Shown here: positions 10,521-21,522 of the stretch, in pieces
Position numbering within the stretch: position 1 is the stretch's first letter
How the letters are laid out: every line of letters starts with the position of its first letter
Origin: Narthecium ossifragum
Lineage: Eukaryota > Streptophyta > Magnoliopsida > Dioscoreales > Nartheciaceae
Assembly: GCA_963920575.1 (NCBI GenBank)
Contig: OY986965.1
Location: 13,778,290 to 13,842,289, forward strand
Length of the DNA stretch: 64,000 nt
Direction of reading: 5' to 3'
Notes under the pieces: generated by a model
What the model saw: only the letters and a program-made list of their open reading frames with translations
What the model was told of the DNA's origin: nothing
Database searches by the model: none
Translations under genes and position numbers: made by a program

Positions 10521-11018
10521 CTACTCGTGCTCCTCCTCGGTGCGTGAGTAGACGAGGATGTCGTCGACGAACACCACCACGAACTGATCTAAGAACGGTC
10601 GGAAGACCCTCTGCATCAGATCCATGAACGCTGCTGGTGCGTTCGTCAGGCCGAACGGCGTCACCGTGAACTCGTACAACCCGTACCTCGTACGGAAAGC
10701 CGTCTTCGGGATGTCGGAATCCCGAATCCTCAGCTGGTGGTAGCCGGTAAGAAGATCGATCTTCGAAAAGACCGAAGAGCCTCGGAGCTGGTCGAACAAG
10801 TCATCGATCCTCGGCATCGGATACTTGTTCTTCACCGTCACCCTGTTCAGTTTCCCGTAATCAATGCAAAGACGAAGCGTACAGTCCTTCTTCTTTGCGA
10901 ACAACATAGGAGCTGCCCAAGGTGACGTGCTGGCACGGATGAAACCTCTGCCGATCAACCCGTCCAGCTGGACCCTCAGCTCCTTCTGCTCTGCCGGTGC
11001 CATCCTGAAAGCTGGCAA
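10521..11018 (-). pseudogene. Tekay-like reverse transcriptase, catalytic part
   Basis: This minus-strand frame of 165 codons contains the classic Ty3-gypsy RT blocks: [64 protein letters not shown] and the active-site block FVDDILVYS (an FVDD variant of YVDD). It is bounded by a stop just downstream, before the LQLLRGH segment, and by loss of frame upstream. It would have copied element RNA into cDNA. Confidence 0.93.
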
Positions 11019-11046
11019 AGAGATCGCCCGGTTCCCGGTACAAGAT

Positions 11047-11600
11047 CTATCTGGAAGTCTGCTGCTCTGGAAGGAGGAAGGCCCGGTAGCTCGTCTGGAA
11101 AGACATCAGTGAACTCACAAACCACTGCCGGTAAACTGCTCTCTCGACTGCCCTCTGCAGCGAACAAGGAAAGGCGCGCCAGTAAAGCTGACAGCTGGCC
11201 CTCGCGCCTGGGAAAACAACCACACATGAGGGAATCGGCCGACTGGCGATCCCCCAGCAAGACGAAAAGAGTGCCGTCAGGTTCCAAGCAGTCACCCTGC
11301 GACGACCACAGTCGATGACGGCTCGGTATGAAGTCAGCCAATCCATACCGAGAATCACGTCGAACCCGACCATGTCTAGCACCCGAAGGTCTAGGAAGAC
11401 ACGGAGGCCCCCAACCTCCAACTCGCAAGCACAGCAGATCAGCTCAACACGAGCTCCTCCGCCGACGGGTGTGTCTAGGTGTAGTGTGACTCCAAGTGGC
11501 TCAGTCTTTAGCCCTAGCGATGCCACATACTCACTAGCTACAAAGGAATGCGACGCCCCAGAATCTATCAGAACATCTACAAAAGAACTGAAAAGCTGAA
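11047..11600 (-). pseudogene. Tekay-like aspartic protease region
   Basis: On the minus strand, a segment with VLIDSGASHSF (the DSG active site) lies near 11550-11580, followed by VASLGLKTEPLGV and the downstream flap/core motif DVILGMDWL, typical of the retropepsin-like domain of Ty3-gypsy polyproteins. The frame breaks before the RT region at about 11020-11050. The protease would process the Gag-Pol polyprotein. Confidence 0.85.
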
Positions 11601-11826
11601 AGGTACCTATGAGGACAGGAGGGTCAACTGGGGTTGGTGGAAGAGCTAGAGTCTACTGGGGTAGCGGGTACTGGTAGGACTGTAAAGGTGGATGAACACT
11701 GTCTGGGTACTCACGGTCTGGAAGTGCATAGACTCCTCCTCTGGGACCGCCTCGACCTCCGCCGCGATCTCTGTCTCTCTCGGCTCCTGGTGTCCGCCAA
11801 CCTCTGCCTGCTCCGCCACGAACGGA

Positions 11827-12783
11827 CTACGCCCTCAACGTCGGGCAGTCTCGGCGAAAGTGCCTTGGCTGCTGGCACTCGTAGCACATGGGAGGTCCAA
11901 GCGCTAGCTGCTGGCTCTGGCCTCCTGCCCCGGACGTCTGCCCCTGAGGCCCAGCCGTAAGAAGTGGCTGGCCTCCCTGCCTGGGCTGCTGCTGGTACTT
12001 GGGTGGGTGACGCTGGTACGGTTGTCGGTGTCGTGAGTACCTCCGCTGTGGCCTCCACGGGCCTCCTCTACCCTGAGCTGCTCTCTGCGGCTGTCCTCTG
12101 CCGCTGGCACTTGCAGACGACGTCGGCTGGACTGCCCTGGGCCCCGGCTCCTGCAACTGAGCCTCAACTGCTAAGGCACAGTCCAGCGCCTCTGCATACG
12201 TGCTAGCGCGCTGAGCCGCGATCAGCCGCCTAAGCTCGGGCCTAATCCCCTATTGAAACTGCTCAGCTCTGGCAAGAGGGTCCGCCGACACCACTCCGGC
12301 AAATCTGGCAAGTCTAGTGAACCTAGTTGCATATTGCACTACCGACTGAGTACCCTGAGAAAGGGTCTGGTACTCACGGACAAGGGCCGAGCGTGCACTG
12401 TGGGGAAAGAACGCGCTAAGAAAAGACGAACGAAACACGGCCCACGATGGGTTACTCCCGTCCCTGGCGGCCTAAACAGAGCACCACCAGTCCAAAGCGT
12501 CCCCGTCGAGATGAAACGTGGCAAGTCTGACCCGGATCCGGTCATCCTGGACGAACAGAGTGTCAAGGACGCGACTAACTCCCTCCAGCCAGTCGTCCGC
12601 CACCGCTGGATCGCCTCCAGCACCGCTGAACCTAGGCGGGTTCAGCCTCTGGAAGTCGACCACCGCTGTTATAACATCAAGCTGGTCGAGTGGAGGAGAG
12701 ACCTCCTCGGCGATGAAAGTAGCATCCTCCTCCATCACGACCTCAATCCTCGGCTCTGGCTCTGGTGCAGGTCCCCGGGGCAA
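11827..12783 (-). pseudogene. Tekay-like gag with CCHC zinc knuckle
   Basis: Minus-strand pieces make up a Gag. An N-terminal acidic start (MPRGPAPEPEPRIEV) is followed by the capsid-like Retrotrans_gag region with FQRLNPPRFSG, DDWLEGV, FHLDGDALDWW and FLSAFFPHSAR. A Gln/Arg/Pro-rich linker and one zinc knuckle, CYECQQPRHFRRDC, follow. A stop follows the DALDWW segment near 12475 and another lies near 12250, so the reading frame is broken in at least two places. Gag would have formed the virus-like particle and packaged element RNA. Confidence 0.88.
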
Positions 12784-13061
12784 GGCTGCGTTGGCCCCTA
12801 GGCCCGTCGGGTGGCTCGCTCGTCGCGCACACTACCACGACCCAAGACTGGACAGATAGCCCGGCTCCCTGTCATATGCACGTTTACCAGAGGCGACAAG
12901 TGTCCACCCGTAAGAAATCAAAACACAACAGCAATCAACAAAGTAAAAGCATAACACACATGAGCACGATCAAGCACACAGGGATGCTCTACTCCTAGAA
13001 CTATCCCAAACTGCGCTCAAAACCTTAACCGCAAGCCTAATCCTATCCATGGGACCTACAA

Positions 13062-13076
13062 CCTGCTCTGATACCA
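13062..13076 (-). promoter_or_regulatory. Primer binding site, iMet-tRNA type
   Basis: Immediately inside the 5' LTR the minus strand reads TGGTATCAGAGCAGG, separated from the LTR by three bases. TGGTATCAGAGC is complementary to the 3' end of plant initiator methionine tRNA and primes minus-strand synthesis in most chromoviruses. It fixes 13080-15634 as the 5' LTR. Confidence 0.95.
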
Positions 13077-13079
13077 AGT

Positions 13080-15634
13080 TGTCACACCCCGACCCAGAAA
13101 ACCCATCCAGAACGGGGCGTGAGGGTTCCTATCACTATTCACATCCAATTGGCGCGATACATTGCGGAAAACATGGATAAACTTAAACAATTCATATTCC
13201 AGAGGTAAACTGTAATTCAAATTATAAATACATCAAGTTGTACTGATTAAACATCCGATTACAATTCTTATCAAACTCCTCCAAGGGAAAAGATATTATA
13301 CAAATAATCCCAAAAGTCCTCGAAAGATGTTCATAATATACAAACTATCAAAAAGTACAACAGTCTTCCTCCAGCAACCTCAGACACCTCTGAACGTAGT
13401 CGTTCCTCCAGAAGCTGATTTCGCCGGCTCTACTGCTGAAGAACTGACGCCTGCACCTGCAAACGCAGCCCGGCTAGTAGTGATCGATAACCTCAGTAGG
13501 ATTCTACTCTACGGCACACTGAAAGGAGGAAAACAACAACGGTGTTGTCTCCCCGCTCAAGCCTAAGGGATGCCACGGGGTCCCACAACCCCTATCGACT
13601 GCCCCAAGGGATCCTACTCTTCTCAAACGATAACGCTGGGAATATCAACCAAACACGCTGGGAGCAAACAAAGAACCAAAACTAGTAGGATCAACCTTAC
13701 CCAGCAGGAAGCCACTGCCTGGGGACCATGTCAGGGACATTGACAACAATCCTTAGCACTTGGCCTTGGGAGGACAACACGACCTCTAAACCTCAAGCAT
13801 TGATCAGAGTCAGCTACCTCAAATCCTCAATAACACGAGATTCTGATTAAACAATCACGCCCTAATCCTTACTACCCAGCCACGGTCCTAAGGCTAGATC
13901 CGAGCTACCCGAGAGCCTCAGATCGGCGATCAACCCATCGCCCGCCTAACCTGACATGCCTCTAATACATACAATGCATGAACTTATGCAAACATCTATC
14001 CTGGATGTCTCTATATGTCACATCATCAATATAGGGTTAACAATTATACAATAGCCCTCGGCACTCGCCGACAACGGGCTAAGGTTCCACATTACCTCGT
14101 TAGCTAACACTCATAGTTAGCTAACGGCCAGAGAAACCAATAAGCATTTAAACTACTAACAACCAAGTATTTAAATGCGGGTGAAAACAGATAAATTCGT
14201 CAAAGGGGTAAACTCCCAATTCACTTCCAAATCTCGATAGAAATCCCGTGAAAACATCGTGTATGCTTCCTAACATGATTGGGTATCTATCATGAATGAA
14301 AACCAATCAAAGGAAACTCGAAAACACAGCTCAGTGGCCCACGGTCGATGCGATGGTTGATCCGACGGTCGACCGTGAGGCCACGATCGATGCCACGGTC
14401 GATCCGATGGTCGATCGTGGGGCCAAAGGGGGGAAAAGCATAAGGGCCACGATCGATCGGTGCATCGACCCTGGGAGGCCTCAAAACGAGAAAGAGCCGC
14501 ACGGACGATGCGACGGTCGATCCTACGATCGACTATGAGACGGAAAGGAAAAGAAAGGGAGCCCACGGTTGATCGATCCATCGACCGTGGGAGGCCAAAA
14601 ATGCGACAGAGCCCGACGGTCGATGCGACGGTCGATCCAACGGTCGACCGTGAGACGGAAAGGAAAAGAGAGGGAGCCCACGGTCGATCGGTCCATCGAC
14701 CGAGGGAGGCCAAAAACGCGACAGAGCCCGACGGTCGATGCGACGGTCGACCGTCGGGCCCAAAAGAAGCGTATCAACGCTTGACGGTTGATCCACCGAT
14801 CGACCGTCAGCCCCACGACACAGTTCCTCAGAACAGTGCCGGGAATCCAATTTCTTGGATTTGAATGATCAAATCAAGTTGAAAATTGATGAAACTTTGC
14901 AAGCATGCGTAAAAGATGATGGAGAAGCTAATGGTATGAATAAAACACGATTTTGATGGTTAAATCTCAAATCTAAGTCTTAATAACTGAAAACGAACAA
15001 AACGGCGATAATACGGAAATCATCCGATAAAATACGAAAACCAAGTGATAGGGCTACTCTACATAAGCCATAACACACATGCATTGAACTACACAACATT
15101 CTATCAAGTATTTCTACAGTGAAAAATACAATAAACCTATCCTAGGAGAACCCGATCACAAGATCGAGGTATAAACACCTACTTGAGCAATTAGGGCAGC
15201 TCCTCCACGCGTCCAACGATTTTAGCCGCCAAGATCCGCTCCTCGAAACTCGCGTCTCCAAGCCCTAGCACAGCCGCAGGAGAGAGAGAGAGAGAAAGTG
15301 ACAGGAGAAGAAGAAAAGAACAGAGGGAGAAAGGGGCAGCCTATATATAGAGATCTGAACCGATCTCGGCCGTTCGATTCGATCTTTCCTGATCGAGCTC
15401 CGATCTTCCGATCGAACGCATCCTTAAGGTTCTAATCAAACACATACATCAATCCAAGGCCTTGTGTGCAACGCGGGTGTGAAACGGACCATCAGGGGGC
15501 ATATTTACCAAAATGCCCCTGGGGTCAACAACTGCCAGACGATCGCTCGATCGTACCCGACATGGAATCAAACCAACAGGAAAACGACCCTCGACCCACG
15601 CGGTCGAGCCAGGTCGGAGGGACAGGCCCTCACA
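13080..15634 (-). repeat. 5' LTR of the Tekay-like element
   Basis: It is a direct repeat of 3061-5594, starting TGTCACACCCC on the plus strand and ending GGCCCTCACA. A TATA-like CTATATATAG lies at 15341-15350 for minus-strand transcription. The palindrome array occurs at 14335-14815. Differences from the 3' LTR are scattered substitutions and a short GA run, so the insertion is not very recent. Confidence 0.95.
14335..14815. repeat. Palindrome array (GGTCGAyC boxes) in the 5' LTR
   Basis: It has the same arrangement as at 4315-4785: units built on ACGGTCGATC and GATCGACCGT, separated by AG-rich spacers. The order of units is nearly conserved, but individual boxes differ by point changes. 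One extra inverted pair is seen near 14590-14650. Confidence 0.9.
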
Positions 15635-15639
15635 GGTCC

Positions 15640-17464
15640 CATAACCCTACCGCGTGTCCCTGAGGCCCACGATCATGGTCTTCCAGCAGAGCTGGTCACA
15701 TGTCATGTCACACTCAGTAACCAGGACTAACACTGCTGGCCCACAAGCAGGGAACGACACTGCAGGCGGGAAAAGGCACTGCTGAGTAGGCAACTCCTCT
15801 ACTCAAGGGTCAACGCGATGGGACACCGGCTACACCTCAGCATCCGACTCGAGGCCGACACGACCTCTACAATCATCAAGCAACAGGTGTTTCAGTCATC
15901 TAAGCCTATCATCAAGTTTGACTGGACACCACAATTCAAACCGGGTCCAAACTACCCAACCACGGTCCTAGGGCTAAGTCCGAGCTTACAGCTTCGGGAC
16001 GGCGACCCACAGATCACCCACGCCCTAACCATGCAACTAATGCACAATAGAGAATGCATGCAATGAACAAACACAAGTAAGAGGTAAGCATGCAACAGTA
16101 TGATAAATACAACATACAAGTCCAACTGGATCGCTGCAGCGGTACTACCAACCGCCGCTAGCCAATCCGCAGCGGGTCCCGGCATTACGACGGTACCGCG
16201 AACATCACCCGTGGACTCCTGCAACGGGAAGCAACCCCGAAAACTCTGATGAACAGTAAAATATAATATTATATGTTTCAAACCTATAATATTATTTAAA
16301 TCACCAAAATCCTCTACTTAGAGGCTAATTGACCCCGTTGATCCGACATCCAAACGACGTTGGATGTGAGATCCAACTTAGAGACCAGTAGATCAACATG
16401 CTGGGATCCACATATCCAAAACCGGGAAACATCCAACGGCTCTATTACCGGTAAAACACTAATCAAAACCGCTAATCAAACTAACTTACCATTACTTGCT
16501 GCAACATAGCCCACCCGTACAAAATTTATAACAAATCGTAGGAAAATCAACAAATTATGAAATTAGTTGGGTCGGAGAGTAGATTCAAAGATCTACAACT
16601 CTTATGGTCATCATAACCCAAGAACATGCACGTATCGATCGGAAAACTCGCCGTAAACCGGCTGTTCTTCAAGAACAGCAGAAATCGGAAAATCTGAGAT
16701 TAAACATGCTTAAATCCTACTAAACTCTCAACCAAAGCTTGTGAAACTTACAAAAGAAATTACACTAAGCAAGAGGCATCCAAAAACACCAAGAACAGCA
16801 AGATCTAACGGCTAGATCAAGAGAAAACCCCTAAACTAACTCAAGTAGGTAGAAACCTACTGGAAACACAATCCTCGGTTGATTCTCCGCTAACCAGTCA
16901 CCAACCCAGCTTCAAACCACACCAGGGATCTTTCTCACGCTGCCACGGATCCAACGAGCCTTCAAACGCCCCAAACGATGGCCGGAGGAGGGAGAACGGA
17001 GAGGAAGAAGGGGCTGTAGGAAGCAGGGGAAAACAGAACCGCGGGAAGAAGAAGGAAGAATGAAGAAGGAGAAGGAGAAGAGGAAGAAGGAAAGAAGAAA
17101 AGCCAGCGAAGGAGGAGAAGAAGAGGAAAAGGGAGAGGGGAGGGGAGAAAGTCTTCTCTCCCTCTGACAGTGGAGAGCGATGGCCAACGGCGGCTGTCTT
17201 CTCAAAATCACCGCCAAGACTTTCTGGCACAGAAGGATCGCTCTTCTTCTCAAGGAAGATCGATCTCCTTAGCCAGGAAGATCAACACAAGCCCAAGCTC
17301 GGATCTTCCGATCCCGGGTCCACCTAACCATTCTAATCAAATACTAACACAAACAAGGTCAGTGTGTGCACACGCGGGTGTGAAACAAACCAACAAGGCG
17401 CAAATTACCAAATTGTCCTTGTGGTCTACAACGAGTCACAAGGGTAAAGGGGCAGGTCCTCACA
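15640..17464 (-). mobile_element. Solo LTR (Tekay-type), proximal part, split from 2564-3060
   Basis: It continues the LTR interrupted by the 3061-15634 element and ends AGGTCCTCACA at 17464. On the minus strand it begins TGTGAGGACC, then has the family motif GGTTTGTTTCACACCCGCG found also at the start of the LTRs at 15634, 20713 and 24696. A CT-rich leader (about 17040-17165) produces spurious Ser/Leu/Phe-rich ORFs. Confidence 0.75.
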
Positions 17465-17469
17465 AGATC

Positions 17470-17880
17470 CTTGTGGTGTCCCCACGCCGTTGTGGTGTGG
17501 CTGGTCTGCGAAATAGGACGGAGAAGTTGAAGGAGAGGGTGAGGGGACAGTGAAGGTGGCGTTGTGGACGCTGGCAGGGAATGGTGGGTTGGGAGTTGGG
17601 CTGCTTGCAAGATGAGGGAGGAGAGATGGCTGGGGCGGCGGGCATTGGTAGCACTTAGTGAAGAGGCCGAAAGTGTCGATCTGGCGGACGAAGTAGGTCA
17701 TGCTGGCCCAGCCACCGAAACCGAAGCCTACGCGAGCACCCACCCGACGATGAATGCGTTGATAGGTAACGCACCCACCCATCTTCCGGCGAACCTCGGC
17801 GGCTTCTCCACAGCGTTCTCATGGGCAGATGCGGATTTGAAGGTGAAGATGTTGGCTAAGACGGGGAGCAGCCGCCGAGG
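17470..17880 (-). pseudogene. AUX1/LAX auxin influx carrier, C-terminal fragment (copy 1)
   Basis: The minus strand encodes segments closely resembling the C-terminus of AUX1/LAX proteins: a KSASAHENAVEKPPRF-like segment, INAFIVGWVL, then GFGFGGWASMTYFVRQ, IDTFGLFTKCYQC and a Pro/Ser/His-rich tail. AUX1/LAX carriers are plasma-membrane proton/auxin symporters of the amino-acid permease family. Only the last exon region is present. A one-base deletion near the VLA/GFGFG junction shifts the frame, so this copy is dead. It lies head-to-head with copy 2. Confidence 0.85.
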
Positions 17881-17883
17881 TTC

Positions 17884-18085
17884 ACCTTAGCCCATATCTT
17901 CAGCTTCAAACCCGCATCTGCCTACAAGAACGCTGTAGAGCAGTTGCCGAGATTTGCCAGAAGATGGGTGGGCACATTTGCCATCAATGCATTCATCGTC
18001 GGGTAGGTGCTCGTCATCGGCTTCGGTTTTGGTGGCTGGGCCAGCATGACTAACTTCGTCCACCAGATCGACACTTTCGGCCTCT
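17884..18085 (+). pseudogene. AUX1/LAX auxin influx carrier, C-terminal fragment (copy 2)
   Basis: The plus strand encodes a segment resembling AYKNAVEQLPRF, RRWVGTFAINAFIVG, a stop codon (TAG where copy 1 has TGG), then VLVIGFGFGGWASMTN and FVHQIDTFGL. It ends abruptly where the Athila-like LTR begins at 18086. Unlike copy 1, it keeps the frame through GFGFG but has the nonsense change. The two fragments are inverted relative to each other, with their inner ends about 4 bp apart. Confidence 0.85.
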
Positions 18086-19652
18086 TGATAACGCGTGAAA
18101 AGTGCACAAATCGCCGTTTTAACTAGGTCTAGTTAGTCTCCGAGCAATGCTATTTTGATAGTCTATGATGTATTTCAGATATAAGAGCTTTCAACGAAGA
18201 TTAGATCAAGTTTGGTGCTAAAAAAAAGGTATTCTGACAATTCCGTACAAATCATATTGATCTTGTATCCCAAAGAAGATCGATCTGATCATTCCGGCAA
18301 GAAGCAGTTCAAGTGAAGAAATCCAAATCAATCCCATCCAAACAAGATCGATCTACTTTTTGTGTCAGCCAGCTAACTGCAAGCATGACAGATAGCACTT
18401 TTCATCCAGATCGATCTGAGCCAAAGGAGATCGATCTGAGCCAAAGGAAGCTCCTGTGATTCGTCAAACGAAGATCGATCTATTTCCATCCAGATCGATC
18501 TTGATCGGGTAAAATCCAGTTTTTGAAGTTCACAGAGAGAAAAAGATCGATCTGGTCCCAAAGAAGATCGATCCCTTTTGGCGCTGCGGGGAATATTAAT
18601 GGATAAGGTCTAATCCGAGTAGGGATTATCTTAGGACTATAAATAGACCCTCTTGGTAGAATTTTGACAGCCTTCCATAGACAAATTTTCTTCATCTCTT
18701 AGAATTTTTCCTTGCTTCCTCTCCACAAATCTAGGTTAGAATCTTAAGATTTGATCCATGGGTGGAGCATTTCATCAATTTTCATTGACGGATCTTCTCT
18801 TTAAGATGAGTAATTAAACTCTAGCTTAGGAATTTCTATGATGTATTAAAGATATTATCTATGGTTTCCTATGGATTGGAGCATGTATTCTATTGATGGT
18901 TTTTAATGGATGAATCTTTTATTGCTATATCTTATTGGTGTTGATTTATATTGTGGATGAATGATTTGTTCTATTATGCCCTAGATCTAGGTCTTGTGCA
19001 TGTTAGAGACTAGGAATTGGAATCGTTTCATGATACTTTCTTGCTAGAACCATGATTGATCTATGTTTACGAATCCTAAACCTTAGATTAAGATTATAGG
19101 AGTGCTAGAACCACTACCTTAGTGCTAGAACCACTGAGACTTATATTCCTAACCTATCATTTAGTCCTTATTATTAGTGATTTGGCTTCCTCAAAGTGCT
19201 AGAACCACTTTGACTTATTCATCAAATATCCATCCTTTGATTTTAGTCATTCCAACGAAGAATTCTTACGAATCTTTGTTGAGTGATAGGTAGATTTAGC
19301 CATTCTTCTATCAACCTTTGGAAAACCATTTATGATATTTGGATTTGCTCTTATTCTAGGAAAACCTAGTTAGCTCTTGACTACGGATTAGAAATTCCTA
19401 GCTTATTCTCATCGTATTATTATTCCAAATTAGTTTAATTCTAGTTAAGAGTAGTTTAAGGACCAAAATCATTTCCTTTCCCTAACTTTTGCTTTAGAAC
19501 TATACCTGGTAATTAGACTTAATATTTCTCTTCGTTGTGGATCGACTTGGACTCATTGCTATCTACCCTCAAAGTAGTTAGTTTGAAATTCGATTATAAA
19601 TTTCTAATTTTGATCGGGCACGCTAAGTCGCGACACTTATCGTGCGTTATCA
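18086..19652 (+). repeat. 5' LTR of the Athila-like element
   Basis: It starts TGATAACGCGTGAAAAGTGC and ends CGTGCGTTATCA, so the termini form the inverted repeat TGATAACGC/GCGTTATCA. A TATA box (CTATAAATAG) lies near 18638-18647. About nine AGATCGATCT palindromes lie just upstream (about 18278-18572), in the presumed U3 promoter region. The rest is AT-rich with repeated TGCTAGAACCACT units (about 19100-19210). Confidence 0.9.
18278..18572. repeat. AGATCGATCT palindrome boxes in the LTR U3
   Basis: About nine copies of GATCGATC (mostly AGATCGATCT) lie within ~300 bp, ending about 65 bp before the TATA box. Some are joined by AAAGAAGATCGATC and CCATCCAGATCGATC spacers. Placement upstream of the TATA suggests transcription-factor sites. 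That role is inference. Confidence 0.85.
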
Positions 19653-19655
19653 AGA

Positions 19656-19675
19656 TTTTGGCGCCGTTGCCCGGG
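19656..19675 (+). promoter_or_regulatory. Primer binding site of the Athila-like element
   Basis: Three bases after the LTR the sequence reads TTTTGGCGCCGTTGCCCGGG, the standard primer-site sequence of Athila/Tat-type plant Ty3-gypsy elements. Confidence 0.9.
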
Positions 19676-19916
19676 AGAGAATAGTTAAGTTAATTACTTA
19701 GTGTAGTTTTATTTCAATTAGTTATTTTCTTTCGCTTATTATATAAAAAGACCAAAAATAGTACTAGTGCTAATTTTTCTTATCTTTTTGATTGAGTGTT
19801 AGGGACTTTGACGAAGCACCTTCCAAGTGAAGACGAAGGGGCATCGGTCAAATGTTCACCGAGATAGCACTGTTTGTATTTCTAAACCTTGTTTGCTGTG
19901 GTGATGTGATGCATGA

Positions 19917-20715
19917 ATGAATGTTAGTGAAGATTTTGATTTGAATATTACGTTGCAAGAATTTTTGAATTCTCGTATTGCTTGACATAGATCTTTGAAT
20001 CTTTCATCTGATTCATCCATGGATGACCCTAACCCAAATGTCCATAATGATCATGAGGAAAACTCAAACCATCCTGAAGATCAAGGCCATATGACTATGA
20101 AATATTTCTATATTCCTACTTCATTTACTTCTAATTCGTGCATTCAACATCCAGTCATAGAAGCTGCTCATTATGAAATCAAACCTCAATTTCTTCAATC
20201 TCTTCCTGCTTTTCATGGTTTATCTTATGAAGATCCTTATAATCATATTGAAGAATTCATCTTGGTTAGTTCTACCGTGAAAGTCAATAACTTTACGGAA
20301 GATGCTTGGAGATTGAAACTCTTTCCTTTTACTCTTAAGGGCAAAGCTAAATATTGGCTTACATCTTTAGAGCCTAGATCCATCACGACTTGGCCGCAAC
20401 TTCAAACTCAATTTCTTGGTAAGTTCTTTCCGATTACCAAGACTAGTGATCTTAGGAAAGAAATTTCTTCTTTTAATCAAGTCGATGATGAATTGTTTCA
20501 TGAAGCATGGGATAGATATAGAGAACTTCTTAGGAAGTGTCCTCATCATCAATTTTCTCAATGGGCCATCGTAGAGAACTTTTATAAAGGTCTTAAAGAG
20601 AAACATCAAATGACTATTGATGCCGCATGTGGAGGAGTATTTATTACAAATCCTCTTAATGATTTGTGGAGACTTTTTGAGAGATTAGCTGAAAATTCTC
20701 AACATCATGCTTTGT
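19917..20715 (+). pseudogene. Athila-like gag, truncated
   Basis: The frame starts at ATG 19917 and has one in-frame TGA about 22 codons in (context RIA-stop-HRS). It then stays open to the LTR insertion. It contains the Retrotrans_gag capsid-like region with FLQSLPAFHGLSYEDP, HIEEF, WRLKLFPFTLKGKAKYWL, TWPQLQTQFLGKFFP and FHEAWDRYRELLRKCPHH. The reading frame ends artificially in the TGTAA that begins the inserted LTR, and the C-terminal half is missing. Confidence 0.88.
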
Positions 20716-21515
20716 AAGGACCCGTTCCTCCAATCTGCTCCGACCGCGTTGGGTCGAGGGTCTAGTCTTGTGGTTTGACTCGGTTGGCCTTGGTTTGCGA
20801 TTGGTTGATCACATCGCTGCTTTTGGACCCCATGGGCAATTTGGTAAAATTGCGCCCTGGTGGTCGGTTTCACACCTCCGTAGTGCACACACAGTCTTGA
20901 TTTGATGTACGTGATTGAATAGATCCAGTAGGAGAGTTCGTGATCGTCAGATCCGGATGAGATCGCTAATTGGAGCCAAATTGGATTCAGTCCGATTAGT
21001 TGACTCGGCTAGACCAGCTTAGCCACTTAAGTGGCTTAGCTTTCTCTCTCTCCTTTTCCCCTTTTCTCTCCCTTTCTTTTCTTTTTCTTTTCTTTCCTTT
21101 CTTCTTCCTTCCCTGCCTTACCCGTGCCCGACCCCCCTTCCCTTTCTCCCCCACGCCGGCTTCTTCTTCCTCCGGCCACCTTCCCCGGCGCCCTGGAGGC
21201 GGCGATGAGGTCCCCTCCTCCTTCTCCTTCCTTCCCTTCTCTCTTCTGCAACAGCCCTATTCCTTCTCCGGCGATGGCTGCGGTTGTGGGAGGACCCCGG
21301 CGGCTCTCCGGCGAGCTGGAGACGGCGACGGCGAAGGAGGACGACGGATCACGACAGATTAGCAGAGGAATGAAGACTGGATTGGCGTTTAAGGTAAGGT
21401 TTCTACTTTGATCTTTAGGTTAAGCTAGATCTAGGATTTATTTGTTAGGTTTATGGTTTTGTTTACGTTAAATGATGCTTATAGATCTGTGGTTTTGTTC
21501 ACGTTAAATGATGCT
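20713..21515 (+). mobile_element. Tekay-type LTR fragment, 5' part
   Basis: It starts TGTAAGGACCCGTTCC, followed by family motifs shared with 24696 and the 15634 LTR start (GACCGCGTTGGGTCGAGGG, GTCGGTTTCACACC). A CT-rich leader follows at about 21035-21150. The expected LTR end (GGGTGTGACA) is not found before the next feature, so the LTR is truncated at about 21515. Near the end a unit of about 35 bp with GTTAAATGATGCTTATAG is duplicated in tandem (about 21450-21520). Confidence 0.7.
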
Positions 21516-21522
21516 TATAGGC

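Larger units (their letters stand above)
3061..15634 (-). mobile_element. Complete Tekay/Del-like Ty3-gypsy retrotransposon (chromovirus)
   Basis: Two ~2.5-kb direct LTRs (3061-5594 and 13080-15634) bracket gag, protease, reverse transcriptase, RNase H, integrase and chromodomain sequences, all on the minus strand. The element is flanked by a perfect 5-bp duplication, GGTCC (3056-3060 and 15635-15639). An iMet-type primer site adjoins the 5' LTR. Gag, pol and chromodomain all carry stops or frameshifts, and an Athila-like element is nested in the 3' coding end. It is therefore structurally complete but coding-dead. It sits inside an older solo LTR of a related family. Confidence 0.95.
18086..20712 (+). 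mobile_element. Athila-like Ty3-gypsy element, 5' part only
   Basis: It comprises a full LTR (18086-19652), a primer site (19656-19675), a leader and a gag ORF cut at 20712 by another LTR. No pol or 3' LTR is present in this window. The LTR family recurs as the solo LTR at 41649-43230, and more distantly at 35100-36637. Confidence 0.88.
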
